From contig CBDAQM010000003.1 in the NCBI GenBank assembly GCA_965199095.1, positions 558,001 to 622,000 on the forward strand: a DNA stretch of 64,000 bases. Direction: 5' to 3'. The DNA is from LMUY01 sp965199095 (GTDB taxonomy: Bacteria; Pseudomonadota; Alphaproteobacteria; Acetobacterales; Acetobacteraceae). The notes under the pieces were generated by a model, which did not search any database, was not told the DNA's origin, and worked only from the letters and a program-made list of their open reading frames with translations. The position numbers were made by a program, and so were the translations under genes. Shown one piece after another: positions 15,773 to 23,441 of this stretch (position 1 is its first letter; the number at the start of each line of letters is the position of its first letter).

Positions 15773-15892
15773 TTAGAACCTCCGGTTTTCCGCAGGCGTT
15801 ATTATTTACCAAATGTTACATTGCAAAATCGTGACGGTGGAGGTCAACTCAAAAGTACGACGGCATCGGGTGCCTGCTGGCGGTGGGGCTTA

Positions 15893-17192
15893 GGGTCTGA
15901 AACAAAACAGTTGCTTCATGATGGACGAGGGCGCGGCGTGATGGTGTAGTTCCATTCGCCATGAAATTCCGCCTGGCTTAGGTTGAGGGCAGCCATGTCG
16001 GCGTCGGAAACCTTGATGCCTTTCTCATAGTCGTTCTCGTCCAAGCGGCATTGCACGCTCAGGCCCGTTTTGGTCGTAGTATTGGCAATGAGTTGGATGA
16101 TGACTTCATGCGTCACCAGCGGCTTGCCGCGCCAGTTCTGCGTGATAAATGCGAATAGGCGGTGCTCGATGCGGTTCCACTTGCTTGTGCCCGGTGGCAA
16201 ATGCGCCACCGTGATCGACAGCCCGGTTTCATCGGCTAGCTTCTGCAACTCGACTTTCCACAGGCGCACCCGCGCGCCATTGCTGCCGCCGCAATCCGCC
16301 GTGATCAGGATTTCCTGCGCGGCGTGGTAGCGTGCGTGTCCCAACTCATTCCACCAGCGCCGGATACTTTCCACGGCGAAGGCGGCCGTGTCGCTGGTGA
16401 TGCCTAGATTGATCCAGCCCGTGTTGGCAGCGATGTCGTAGACGCCATAGGGCGCCACCTTGCCCAGTTCGGGGATGATGAAATCATGCACCCGCACCGG
16501 CTCCGGCTGGCCGCAAGGCCGTAACTCGCGTCCGCCATTCTTGAAGTCGCCCACAAGCTCCTTCTTCTTTGTGTCGACCGAGATGGCGGGCTGGGAAGCC
16601 GTCTGGAATGCACCGATCAGCGCGTTGATATGCTCGAACTGCGCATTGCGGTCCGGATGGCTCGTGCCTTCACGCGTCTTGCGGTTCGCCTGCAAGCTGA
16701 AACCCAAACGGCGCAGCAGACGCCCGACCAGCTTCTGACTGGCGGTGAAACCTCGCTCGGCCAACGCCGCGGCAAGGTGACGCTGGCTCTTGCTGACCCA
16801 CAACAGCGCAGACTGCGGGTCGCCGCGGATGGCCGATTGCACGAGATCAGATAGAGCGTCGAGCAGCCCAGGTTCAGTGTCGATCTTCTGCCTTCGGCCA
16901 CCGCCAGGACGACGAACGCGAAGCAACGTCGGCGCCTCGTTGTCCCGCAATTCGGCAAGGCCGCGGCCAATCGTGCTGCGCGCAAGGCCTGTCGCCGCCG
17001 CCACCGCCGTCACACCGCCCCGGCCCGCCGCGCGCGCTTCACTGGCCGCAAAAAGCCGCCGCGCCCGCTCGTTCAAATGGGGTGCAAGCACCTCGAACCG
17101 CGCCCTAATCCCTACCGTATCGATCATCACGCAAGGCTAGTACGCCTCACAAGCCGATTCCTAGCCCGATTCGGCTATTTCGCCTCAGACCC
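15893..17192 (-). mobile_element. ISAzo13-family insertion sequence
   Basis: A 1300-base element with one transposase gene. Terminal inverted repeats are GGGTCTGAAACAAAA at 15893 and GGGTCTGAGGCGAAA reading in from 17192. A TTA trinucleotide occurs on each side (15890-15892 and 17193-17195), consistent with a short target duplication. It separates the PAS-like gene from the coiled-coil cargo. Confidence 0.8.
15916..17127 (-). CDS. ISAzo13-family transposase
   Basis: About 403 residues from the ATG at 17127, apparently intact. Typical features: an N-terminal helix-turn-helix region (GGVTAVAAATGLARSTIGRG), VRRPGGGRRQKIDTEPGLL, then LLRRLGFSLQANRKTREG, SVDTKKKELVGDFKNGGREL with the first catalytic aspartate, ILITADCGGSNGARVRLWK with the second, and LPPGTSKWNRIEHRLFAFI with the glutamate. 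It moves the enclosing element. Confidence 0.9.
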   Translation of the reverse strand: MIDTVGIRARFEVLAPHLNERARRLFAASEARAAGRGGVTAVAAATGLARSTIGRGLAELRDNEAPTLLRVRRPGGGRRQKIDTEPGLLDALSDLVQSAIRGDPQSALLWVSKSQRHLAAALAERGFTASQKLVGRLLRRLGFSLQANRKTREGTSHPDRNAQFEHINALIGAFQTASQPAISVDTKKKELVGDFKNGGRELRPCGQPEPVRVHDFIIPELGKVAPYGVYDIAANTGWINLGITSDTAAFAVESIRRWWNELGHARYHAAQEILITADCGGSNGARVRLWKVELQKLADETGLSITVAHLPPGTSKWNRIEHRLFAFITQNWRGKPLVTHEVIIQLIANTTTKTGLSVQCRLDENDYEKGIKVSDADMAALNLSQAEFHGEWNYTITPRPRPS

Positions 17193-17195
17193 TTA

Positions 17196-17639
17196 GGGCG
17201 GAGGTGGCGGACTAAGGCGCTCGGTAACTCGCATCCAAGGCCGCGTCATGGGCAAGTGGATGTGGAAGTTGGAGATGACTGAACTCACAGTGGCCACAGG
17301 CTTGGGATGTAAGCCGCAAGATAAGAGGGGCGATCAATTCGCTGAGTTTCCAATTCTTGTAGAAAAAAGTCGGAGTTCATCAAGAGGGACGTCCACTCCA
17401 ACTGAGAATGCTCCCGCGTGAGTAGTTCCATTAATCGCCGCAGTTCGACCGCTCTGCGATGGGTGGCATTCGACTCGACACGATGGATGGCATTGTCCCA
17501 TGAGCGATGACGACAAGCTTCAGTTTTCGAAGCCGAACTGCGTGAGGTTGGTTTCTGGGTTGCCGTTCCATCGCTCCCAGCCCGCCTTCCCAGCCGCAGC
17601 GGTATGACCTGGTAGGACGGGGTGCTGCCGATCAACAGC
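17196..17639. other. Intergenic stretch between the ISAzo13 element and the coiled-coil gene
   Basis: A minus-strand frame here has a helical, protein-like segment (HRRAVELRRLMELLTREHSQ, then LEWTSLLMNSDFFLQELE) ending at 17285, but its upstream part lies inside the next gene in another frame. It may be the tail of a gene cut by the insertion. Nothing else is supported. Confidence 0.3.
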
Positions 17640-18605
17640 TTACGGCTCGGCGAACCTCTGGCAGCAGTTCTGACACAATGGTTTATAGATGTAATCTCTG
17701 GCTCCTGGACCAACGCGCTGCACTGTAAGGAATCTCGTTACCTTCCTACCTCTGACCGCCAAATGTCCCGCAACTGCCCCTTCCGCACAGTCCCAGGTTT
17801 CCTTGTCCGGAGACACCATTCGCTGATCAGTGAATAGGACCTCCAGGTCCACTACCTGCTGATTCCGACCGCTGCGGTTCCTCAGGATCACTGTCCCATC
17901 GTCTAATCGCTCAAACAAGTGGTGACCCGAGCCAGAGATACCTGCGTCCGCATACGAAGGCGCCCCGCCAAAGAACGGAACGGCCACTGCCTTGCCGATT
18001 GCGGGCGCCGGGACATTGCCAGCAACTATCTCATTGATAATGTTGGAAACCCTCTGTTGTTTTAAGCTTTCAACCCGTCGTGCCTCTACTGCCTTGGCTT
18101 GCGCAGCCTCCGCCTCCTCCCTTCGCTTCCTGTCATTGCCGTCTTGCGTTCTCTGCGCATGGTCGCGTTCGGCTTCTTCCTGCTGCTTGGTAGTATCGAG
18201 CTCTGTACCGTAGAACTTTAAGTTATTGTGGACGAGTACTAGATCGTAAATAGCGTCCTTGTAACGGTCAAAGGTGGCCTCGGTCTGAGCAAAGATCGCG
18301 TCGGGCCCCTTCTTTTCAAGGCTCCGCTTAATTTCCTCTAGATATCCTATAATGGCTCCGTATTCTTGAAAGTTCCTGAACATCGTATTCTCCACGATGG
18401 CTTCCTTTACATATTGTTCTCGAAGGGTCGTCATCTGATCCTCGACCCTGTCAATAAACGACAATATGTCGGACACTTTCTGTTTGTTAGTAAAGCCTTT
18501 AATCGTCTTGATCGTCTTCCCGCGTTCACCTTCTAGCTTCTGAAGATGCTTGACAAAGGCCTGCTTGAACGCATACTCGGCTTGCTTTTGCTTATTGTCG
18601 CTCAT
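17640..18605 (-). CDS. Coiled-coil protein of unknown function
   Basis: About 321 residues from the ATG at 18605. Residues 10-130 are strongly helical and charged (KQAFVKHLQKLEGERGKTIK, LSFIDRVEDQMTTLREQYVK). Residues 160-200 are a long Glu/Arg/Ala coiled coil (QQEEAERDHAQRTQDG, RKRREEAEAAQAKAVEARR). The C-terminal third is beta-rich with GTVILRNRSGRNQQVVDLE and a CQNCCQRF ending. Base composition is distinctly poorer in GC than its neighbours, which marks it as acquired cargo. No family can be assigned. Confidence 0.6.
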   Translation of the reverse strand: MSDNKQKQAEYAFKQAFVKHLQKLEGERGKTIKTIKGFTNKQKVSDILSFIDRVEDQMTTLREQYVKEAIVENTMFRNFQEYGAIIGYLEEIKRSLEKKGPDAIFAQTEATFDRYKDAIYDLVLVHNNLKFYGTELDTTKQQEEAERDHAQRTQDGNDRKRREEAEAAQAKAVEARRVESLKQQRVSNIINEIVAGNVPAPAIGKAVAVPFFGGAPSYADAGISGSGHHLFERLDDGTVILRNRSGRNQQVVDLEVLFTDQRMVSPDKETWDCAEGAVAGHLAVRGRKVTRFLTVQRVGPGARDYIYKPLCQNCCQRFAEP

Positions 18606-18787
18606 GGTGCCTCCATCCCACATGCGCACGCATCCCCGCGAGCGCTGCATGTTAATCGGTACAACCTGCCAGGCGTTTTGGCGCAAAGGCCTGACTTCAT
18701 ACTTGTCGCGAGCGTGCACGGGATAGGCAATGAAAGCCATCTCTGGTTTGCGGCGTCCGGTTCAGTGGCGTCCTGCGCAGCGTGTTG

Positions 18788-18913
18788 GTATGGACGACTG
18801 ATGTAAAGGCGGTCCGGGACTCTCATCGCCCCGATCAGCGCCGGGTGCTGCTGTCCATCATTGAGGGACTCAAGGCGGAGCGGCGCACCGCGAAGAAGGG
18901 AAGGACAGGATGA
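18788..18913 (+). pseudogene. C-terminal remnant of a HigB/RelE-type toxin
   Basis: The frame VWTTDVKAVRDSHRPDQRR, VLLSIIEGLKAERRTAKKG ends GRTG and its stop overlaps the ATG of the downstream antitoxin-like gene. A helical Arg/Lys-rich C-terminus directly before an XRE antitoxin is the usual HigB/RelE layout. The catalytic N-terminal part is missing, so no functional toxin remains. Confidence 0.45.
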
Positions 18914-19234
18914 AGGACAGCAAGCAGGGTAGCGCGTTGGCGGACGAGCTGATCGCCTCCATGCGCGAAGGCGTGGAAATCCTGGCAGGGCGACAGGCGC
19001 CGAGCCGGTTCTGCCCAGCGCCGGCCAAAGTGGACGTGCGCGCGATCCGCACCGGCCTGGGCCTGAGCCAGACAGCTGTCGCAAGCCGGTTCGGGTTCTC
19101 GCCCGGCACGGTGCGTGTGGGAGCAAGGCAGGCGGTAACCCGAGGCCGCGGCGCGCATTCTGCCGCTGGTGATTGCCAGCAAACCGGAAGTCGTAGACGT
19201 GGTGCTGGGGGCGACGATGCCGCAGGCGGCATGA
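18910..19234 (+). pseudogene. Broken HigA-type XRE antitoxin gene
   Basis: ATG 18910. The frame gives GSALADELIASMREGVEIL, then RAIRTGLGLSQTAVASRFGF and SPGTV, a clear helix-turn-helix. Near 19115 homology moves to another frame (VWEQGRR), then a TAA interrupts, and the same frame continues PEAAARILPLVIASKPEVVD to a stop at 19232-19234. One frameshift and one nonsense change (CAA to TAA would fit) are needed to explain it. The stop overlaps the next gene's ATG. Confidence 0.65.
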
Positions 19235-19638
19235 ACAAGCTGCGAAGTTGCCTCTTCGCTGCATGCTTGGCTCTGGCCGGCACAGTTTGGCAGGCGCACG
19301 CGGCGGAGACGTGCCTAAAACCGGAACCCCTTCCGGTAACGGTCGATGGAGTGATGGCCACGTTTACGGGCAATTCGATGAACTTTAGCACTCAGTGGGC
19401 GAGAGCGCATCCGCGGTATGTTGCGCTAGACCGTCCAGTCACGATGCGGAGCTTGCAGCCGGGGGAGCATTGTGGCGCGATCACGCGATCTGCCAGACCA
19501 GATGAAATGTGGAACTTTCCAAATGGGGCGCGAGTTCGGGTCGAAATGCTGCCCCTTGAAGGCGATAACGTCTACAGATCCAGAGTGGTCTGCGCCCTGA
19601 ATGGTTCGGAGTGCGTGGCGTCGCCTCCGGCGCAATGA
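19231..19638 (+). CDS. Exported hypothetical protein
   Basis: About 135 residues, ATG 19231 overlapping the antitoxin stop. Signal peptide MNKLRSCLFAACLALAGT, then VWQAHAAE. The mature protein is beta-rich (VTVDGVMATFTGNSMNF, TMRSLQPGEHCGAITRS, ARVRVEMLPLEGDNVYRS) with four cysteines. No family recognised. Probably periplasmic. Confidence 0.55.
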   Translation: MNKLRSCLFAACLALAGTVWQAHAAETCLKPEPLPVTVDGVMATFTGNSMNFSTQWARAHPRYVALDRPVTMRSLQPGEHCGAITRSARPDEMWNFPNGARVRVEMLPLEGDNVYRSRVVCALNGSECVASPPAQ

Positions 19639-19739
19639 AGGTGATAACGGGCCAGGACGATGATTTTCACCTCGGAACATTGCTTCGGATCATTGAGCGC
19701 AATCCGGTGATGCTGCAGCAGGCGGTGGAGGATGCGTAA
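19635..19739 (+). CDS. 34-residue peptide gene
   Basis: ATG 19635 overlaps the previous stop (ATGA) and TAA lies at 19737-19739. The peptide reads MKVITGQDDDFHLGTLLRII followed by ERNPVMLQQAVEDA. The coupling and regular helical content support it being translated. Function unknown. Confidence 0.35.
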   Translation: MKVITGQDDDFHLGTLLRIIERNPVMLQQAVEDA

Positions 19740-19851
19740 ATGACGTGCCCCTCGTCCAAAGCCGCCGTAAGATGCTTGTTGTTGCAATAGCTGTCGCTGG
19801 GACGGCGCTAAACTTCGGTGACACTGACGGCGATGCATTAGGCAGGTGGAC

Positions 19852-20778
19852 ATGTGGGTGAAGATTGTGGGTGCCTTCGCGGCATTACTAGCGTCCTCGG
19901 CGCCGGTGTCGGCGCTCCAACTTCAGTCCGATCCTGGCGACGAAGGCAAGTACGTCATAGTCGCGCGTGGACCGATCGTTGCTGGCGACGCTGACAGGTT
20001 GCGATCCTTCATCGTTTCAAATGCAGCTAAGGGCGCGCTCCTCGGTTTCGCTTTCGATAGCCCCGGCGGCAGCCTGTTGGAGGGAGAGGCTGTTGCCAAT
20101 GTCGTTCAGACTACTGGTGCCGTCGTCCTCATTCCAGAAAACGCAACCTGCGCGTCCGCGTGTTTCCTCATCCTCGCGGCGGCCCGGGTGAAACTGGCTG
20201 ACGTTACGGCATTAATTGGCGTTCACAGCGCATCGGAAGGATCGGTCGAAACGGCAAATTCGATGGCCATGACGACAGCCATGGCTCGCGACGCATCGGC
20301 CTATGGCGTGCCAGCGAGTATCATAGGCCGAATGGTCACGACAGAACCAGCACGGGTGGCGTGGCTGACGCCACCAGAGCTAGTCGCCATGGGCGTCCGG
20401 ATTCTCAATCAATCTGCCGTAACGTCTACACCTGCGCCGACGCAACCGCCTGCCTACATCCCCCCTACTGCGTCGTTAGCGCCAGCCGCACCAGGAACGC
20501 CCATGGCATCGGCGGCGCCCACAAGTACGTCCTTTCTCCAGGGCAAGGCGGATCGGAGGGCTTGGGAAGAGTGGTTCGCCAGCCTGAGCGTGGATGCAAG
20601 AGCTGGCGCCCAGTTCTGGGCGTCGCAGCGCAGCCTCGCTCATCCGGTGTCATGCCAATCAAGCGCATTGGACGCCGAATGGCTTGCAGCGTGCGTTTCG
20701 GCGCAACAGAGGCTTGCCCCCTCTGACGTGCGCCGCCGGCAGGAGCCGGACTATCGGTCGGGATGGAACGCCTTCTGA
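19852..20778 (+). CDS. Exported ClpP/SppA-fold serine protease-like protein
   Basis: About 308 residues from ATG 19852. Signal peptide VKIVGAFAALLASSAPVSAL. The core has the ClpP/crotonase pattern: GALLGFAFDSPGGSLLEGEA (oxyanion loop), VVLIPENATCASACFLILAA with the likely nucleophile serine in ASACF, and ALIGVHSAS with a histidine. A proline/alanine-rich linker (residues about 190-225) leads to a C-terminal domain with two cysteines. Probably a periplasmic protease or peptidase. Why a phage-derived element carries it is unclear; lysis, superinfection control and host fitness are possible. Confidence 0.7.
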   Translation: MWVKIVGAFAALLASSAPVSALQLQSDPGDEGKYVIVARGPIVAGDADRLRSFIVSNAAKGALLGFAFDSPGGSLLEGEAVANVVQTTGAVVLIPENATCASACFLILAAARVKLADVTALIGVHSASEGSVETANSMAMTTAMARDASAYGVPASIIGRMVTTEPARVAWLTPPELVAMGVRILNQSAVTSTPAPTQPPAYIPPTASLAPAAPGTPMASAAPTSTSFLQGKADRRAWEEWFASLSVDARAGAQFWASQRSLAHPVSCQSSALDAEWLAACVSAQQRLAPSDVRRRQEPDYRSGWNAF

Positions 20779-20809
20779 GGCTTCCCAGCAAAGCACAATT
20801 GTCCGCCTA

Positions 20810-21031
20810 CTACGCCGCCAGCGCCGCTTCCACCACCTCCGGCGCCCGTTCGATCACCTGCAGCAGCGTCGCCGCCATTCGAGTGGGATGGCATCGACCT
20901 TGTTCCCAGGCTCGCACCGTCATCACACCGATACCGAACCGGGCCGCGAAATCCACCTGCGTCAGCCCCAGGCCAGCCCGCACCACATCACCGTCCACCG
21001 TTACCCCCCTCACGTGTGCGCAACACGCCAT
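20810..21031 (-). CDS. XRE-family (HigA-like) helix-turn-helix protein
   Basis: About 73 residues, ATG 21031; a start nearer VTVDGDVVRAGL is also possible. VRAGLGLTQVDFAARFGIG, then VMTVRAWEQGRCHPTRMAA is a textbook XRE helix-turn-helix with the W-E-Q-G-R motif, followed by LLQVIERAPEVVEAALAA. It is the intact counterpart of the broken gene at 18910. The partner gene upstream overlaps its start by 44 bases but does not look like a HigB toxin. Confidence 0.7.
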   Translation of the reverse strand: MACCAHVRGVTVDGDVVRAGLGLTQVDFAARFGIGVMTVRAWEQGRCHPTRMAATLLQVIERAPEVVEAALAA

Positions 21032-21380
21032 CAGCCGACAGGTTCGCCAACATGCCTTGCAGCCTGTTAAGCACGGCCGGCCGACCCGCCGGCACTGGCC
21101 GCAATAACAGCACTCGCGCCACCTCGGGATTGAGCACGGCCGCCGACAGCACCCTGTCCACGTTCGCTTGCCCGGCCGCGCGAGCCCGTGCCACCATGAT
21201 GTGCTTTGGTGCCCGGGGTGCCATCCGTGACGTCGGGAAGGTCATGGGTCTGACCGAGGACGTCACCGGGATGCTCGCCTCCCAGGTGCGGTGCTGGCCC
21301 GCGTTGGCGGCGGAGATCGTGGCGGGATGCCAGTCGAGTGGAGCATCCAGGTAACACTCACGGCATCCACCCGTCGCCAT
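20988..21380 (-). CDS. Hypothetical protein upstream of the XRE gene
   Basis: About 130 residues from the ATG at 21380. Content looks coding: CYLDAPLDWHPATISAAN, TSRMAPRAPKHIMVARARAA, ANVDRVLSAAVLNPEVARVL, LRPVPAGRPAVLNRLQGML. It ends inside the XRE gene. No domain recognised. It could be the partner of the XRE regulator or the tail of a lost phage structural gene. Confidence 0.4.
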   Translation of the reverse strand: MATGGCRECYLDAPLDWHPATISAANAGQHRTWEASIPVTSSVRPMTFPTSRMAPRAPKHIMVARARAAGQANVDRVLSAAVLNPEVARVLLLRPVPAGRPAVLNRLQGMLANLSADGVLRTREGGNGGR

Positions 21381-21957
21381 CAGACGGCTTAAAGCCATGC
21401 ACACATCTACTGCCAGGTGTGATCCCACCGCAGTCGCACGGCTGGGGGTGGGACATAGTGGCTTGCACAATCGCACCAGTGATGAATCTCACGCATGCCC
21501 ACCGCCTAACAGCGGCGACACAGCCACCAAAATCTCATTGATAGCATCCTCATTGCCAGCGTGGATGCGCACTGAAGCGCCGTCCAGCGTCATAACCAGG
21601 TACGGAAGCGCGTCCGGCGCAAGTGCCAGCCCTCTAAGGGCCGTGGCGGCGTTGTCGTTGGCTGGAGTCCGCCGTAGGGTAGCCCAAGGTTGGGTGCCAG
21701 CTTAATCGCCCTGACCGTTCGCGCCGCATGATCCGTCCATGCCCAGGAGGCTCGCGTTCGTCCTCTTCGGAACACCTGGACGTGCGTCTATGTCGAGGGC
21801 TTGTAGACGGCCGTTCCGGGCGTCACGCTTCGGGCTGGATTGAGACCTCGCCGTGATAGAACGATCGGCGTGGAGGCAGGATCGCTCTGTTCGGCGGCAT
21901 GGCCGTATCAACTTCAAGCCTTTCAAATCTTAATACTTCGTTGGTGGTAGGTCATTC
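21381..21957. other. Largely non-coding stretch with one possible short peptide
   Basis: On the minus strand a frame ending at 21489 reads LRGLALAPDALPYLV, MTLDGASVRIHAGNEDAINE, ILVAVSPLLGGGHA; with the ATG at 21593 it gives 34 residues. The content looks like the conserved end of a phage protein whose beginning is missing. The rest (21600-21957) shows no convincing gene. Confidence 0.35.
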
Positions 21958-22572
21958 ATGACAAGCATTACTCTCCAGGGCCAGTCTTTAGCCAAAGCAT
22001 TACTAGCTGAAAGCGGTAACTACAGCACCAACGTCTCTGTCAGGAAGTGTCAGGATATAGTAGAGCAACTCTTTGGTTTTGCATTGACTGGCCTGAGCGT
22101 GCATGAGATTTTTGAGAATGTCTTGATGGTGCATCTCGGTGATGTGGACGGCACGGCATTCGTCAGATATCTCTTCTCGACCGACTTTCTAAGTTCGTCT
22201 CTAGAGGCTGCATCGGCGAAGGCTCGCGCAGACGCCTCGGATACGAGGCGTTTAGGCCCGCCGCGCCAGCCACCGCCCATTGACCCCGGCGATGGATGGC
22301 CACATGAACCCGGTATGGAAGCCCGGGTAGCTGCTCTGGAAGCCGGCATGAAGGACGTTCGGGTAGTTCTGGCGCGCATGGAGCCGCTGCTGATCCGCAT
22401 TGACGAACGCACCAACCATCTCGCGACCAAAGCGGAACTTGCCACAAAGGCGACCAAGGCGACCGTTTGGGCAATGGGCTTCACCGTCGCCGGATTGTTC
22501 GTGGCCGCGCTGGCTGCTGGCGCAGTATATATGCCCTACTTGGCCACGCTGCTGCGCCGGGCCGCCGCCTGA
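21958..22572 (+). CDS. Hypothetical protein with coiled coil and C-terminal membrane anchor
   Basis: About 204 residues, ATG 21958. The N-terminal 85 residues are helical (VRKCQDIVEQLFGFALTGLS, VHEIFENVLMVHL). A proline-rich linker follows, then a coiled coil (MEARVAALEAGMKDVRVVLA, RMEPLLIRIDERTNHLATKA) and one membrane span (AMGFTVAGLFVAALAAGAVY). The C-terminal half resembles small phage membrane proteins of the XhlA/DUF1640 kind; the N-terminal domain is unassigned. It runs opposite to the late operon next to it. Confidence 0.55.
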   Translation: MTSITLQGQSLAKALLAESGNYSTNVSVRKCQDIVEQLFGFALTGLSVHEIFENVLMVHLGDVDGTAFVRYLFSTDFLSSSLEAASAKARADASDTRRLGPPRQPPPIDPGDGWPHEPGMEARVAALEAGMKDVRVVLARMEPLLIRIDERTNHLATKAELATKATKATVWAMGFTVAGLFVAALAAGAVYMPYLATLLRRAAA

Positions 22573-22630
22573 CCATGCGCCGCCTCGCCTTCGCCCTCTC
22601 GATGCTGCCACACCAGCGATAGGAGCCGAC

Positions 22631-22855
22631 ATGGCCGGCATGTTGCAAATCCTGACCTACCTTCTGGCCTTCTACCTTGTCGTTAAGGCTGTCGGAATTT
22701 TGCAGATCGGCTTGGCTTCATCGCGCAATGACAGAACAGCACCCATCATGGTTGGCGTGATCACACTGATCTTCTGCATTGCGGGAGCTATCGTCTTCGT
22801 TCGCATGCAGAACGAGCAGGCGGTTGCGCTTGCTCAGATGATGCCGACTAGGTAG
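22631..22855 (+). CDS. Small two-span membrane protein
   Basis: About 74 residues, ATG 22631 with AGGAG upstream. Two hydrophobic segments: LQILTYLLAFYLVVKAVGIL and VGVITLIFCIAGAIVFVRM. It ends within 8 bases of the convergent baseplate gene. A holin-like role is possible from size and topology but is not shown. Confidence 0.5.
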   Translation: MAGMLQILTYLLAFYLVVKAVGILQIGLASSRNDRTAPIMVGVITLIFCIAGAIVFVRMQNEQAVALAQMMPTR

Positions 22856-23441
22856 TCGGCTTTGTGGTCAAGCTCGTAGTGCCGGCGCCACCCTGAACTC
22901 CCGTATGCTGGTGTTGGTCGTATGCCTGGCGGAGGTCGTCAAGCGTGCCGTGGATGCCGTTCAAGTCGCGCACCTGACCAGACAGCAGCAAGTCACCATC
23001 GACCCGCAGCAGCCCATGCACCTCAACTGCGCCGTCCGTCAGGCGCAGGCTCACACCGCTGGAATGCATGACGGTGAACTCGCCGGGCACGAGGGGCACG
23101 CCGGCCGTCGCCTTATAGGGCACGATCTGACCAACGGGCTGCTGCGTCGAGTGGACCGACCCGAGCACCACCCCGTGTTCGATGTCGCCCATGTCCGGTG
23201 CCACAAATACCTGCGTTCCTGGAAGCGGAAGGCAGACGGCCGTCCAGTTCGCGCCTGCCGCCACTTGCGCGACCGGCAGCCAGCCAGATACGGCGTCGTC
23301 GGCTTCGTCGTAGGAAACCTTGACCAGCGCGTTCACCGGGTCGACGGATTTCACCAAGGCGTGACGAGGCTGCCCCATTTGAGAAAGCATCGAAGACACG
23401 ATATTTTTGATCGCGTTGCGCAACTCTGCCACTTCGCTCAA
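22848..23441 (-). CDS. Phage baseplate assembly protein V (gpV-like)
   Basis: About 197 residues. Translation probably starts at a TTG (23441) that overlaps the tape measure stop, with GGAGG upstream. The OB-fold core is visible: ALVKVSYDEADDAVSGWLPV, ANWTAVCLPLPGTQVFVAPD, GDIEHGVVLGSVHSTQQP, followed by repeated beta-strand DGAVEVHGLLRVDGDLLLSG of a spike-like end. It forms the baseplate hub/spike of contractile tails. No gpW, gpJ or gpI follows, so the baseplate set is incomplete. Confidence 0.85.
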   Translation of the reverse strand: MSEVAELRNAIKNIVSSMLSQMGQPRHALVKSVDPVNALVKVSYDEADDAVSGWLPVAQVAAGANWTAVCLPLPGTQVFVAPDMGDIEHGVVLGSVHSTQQPVGQIVPYKATAGVPLVPGEFTVMHSSGVSLRLTDGAVEVHGLLRVDGDLLLSGQVRDLNGIHGTLDDLRQAYDQHQHTGVQGGAGTTSLTTKPTT

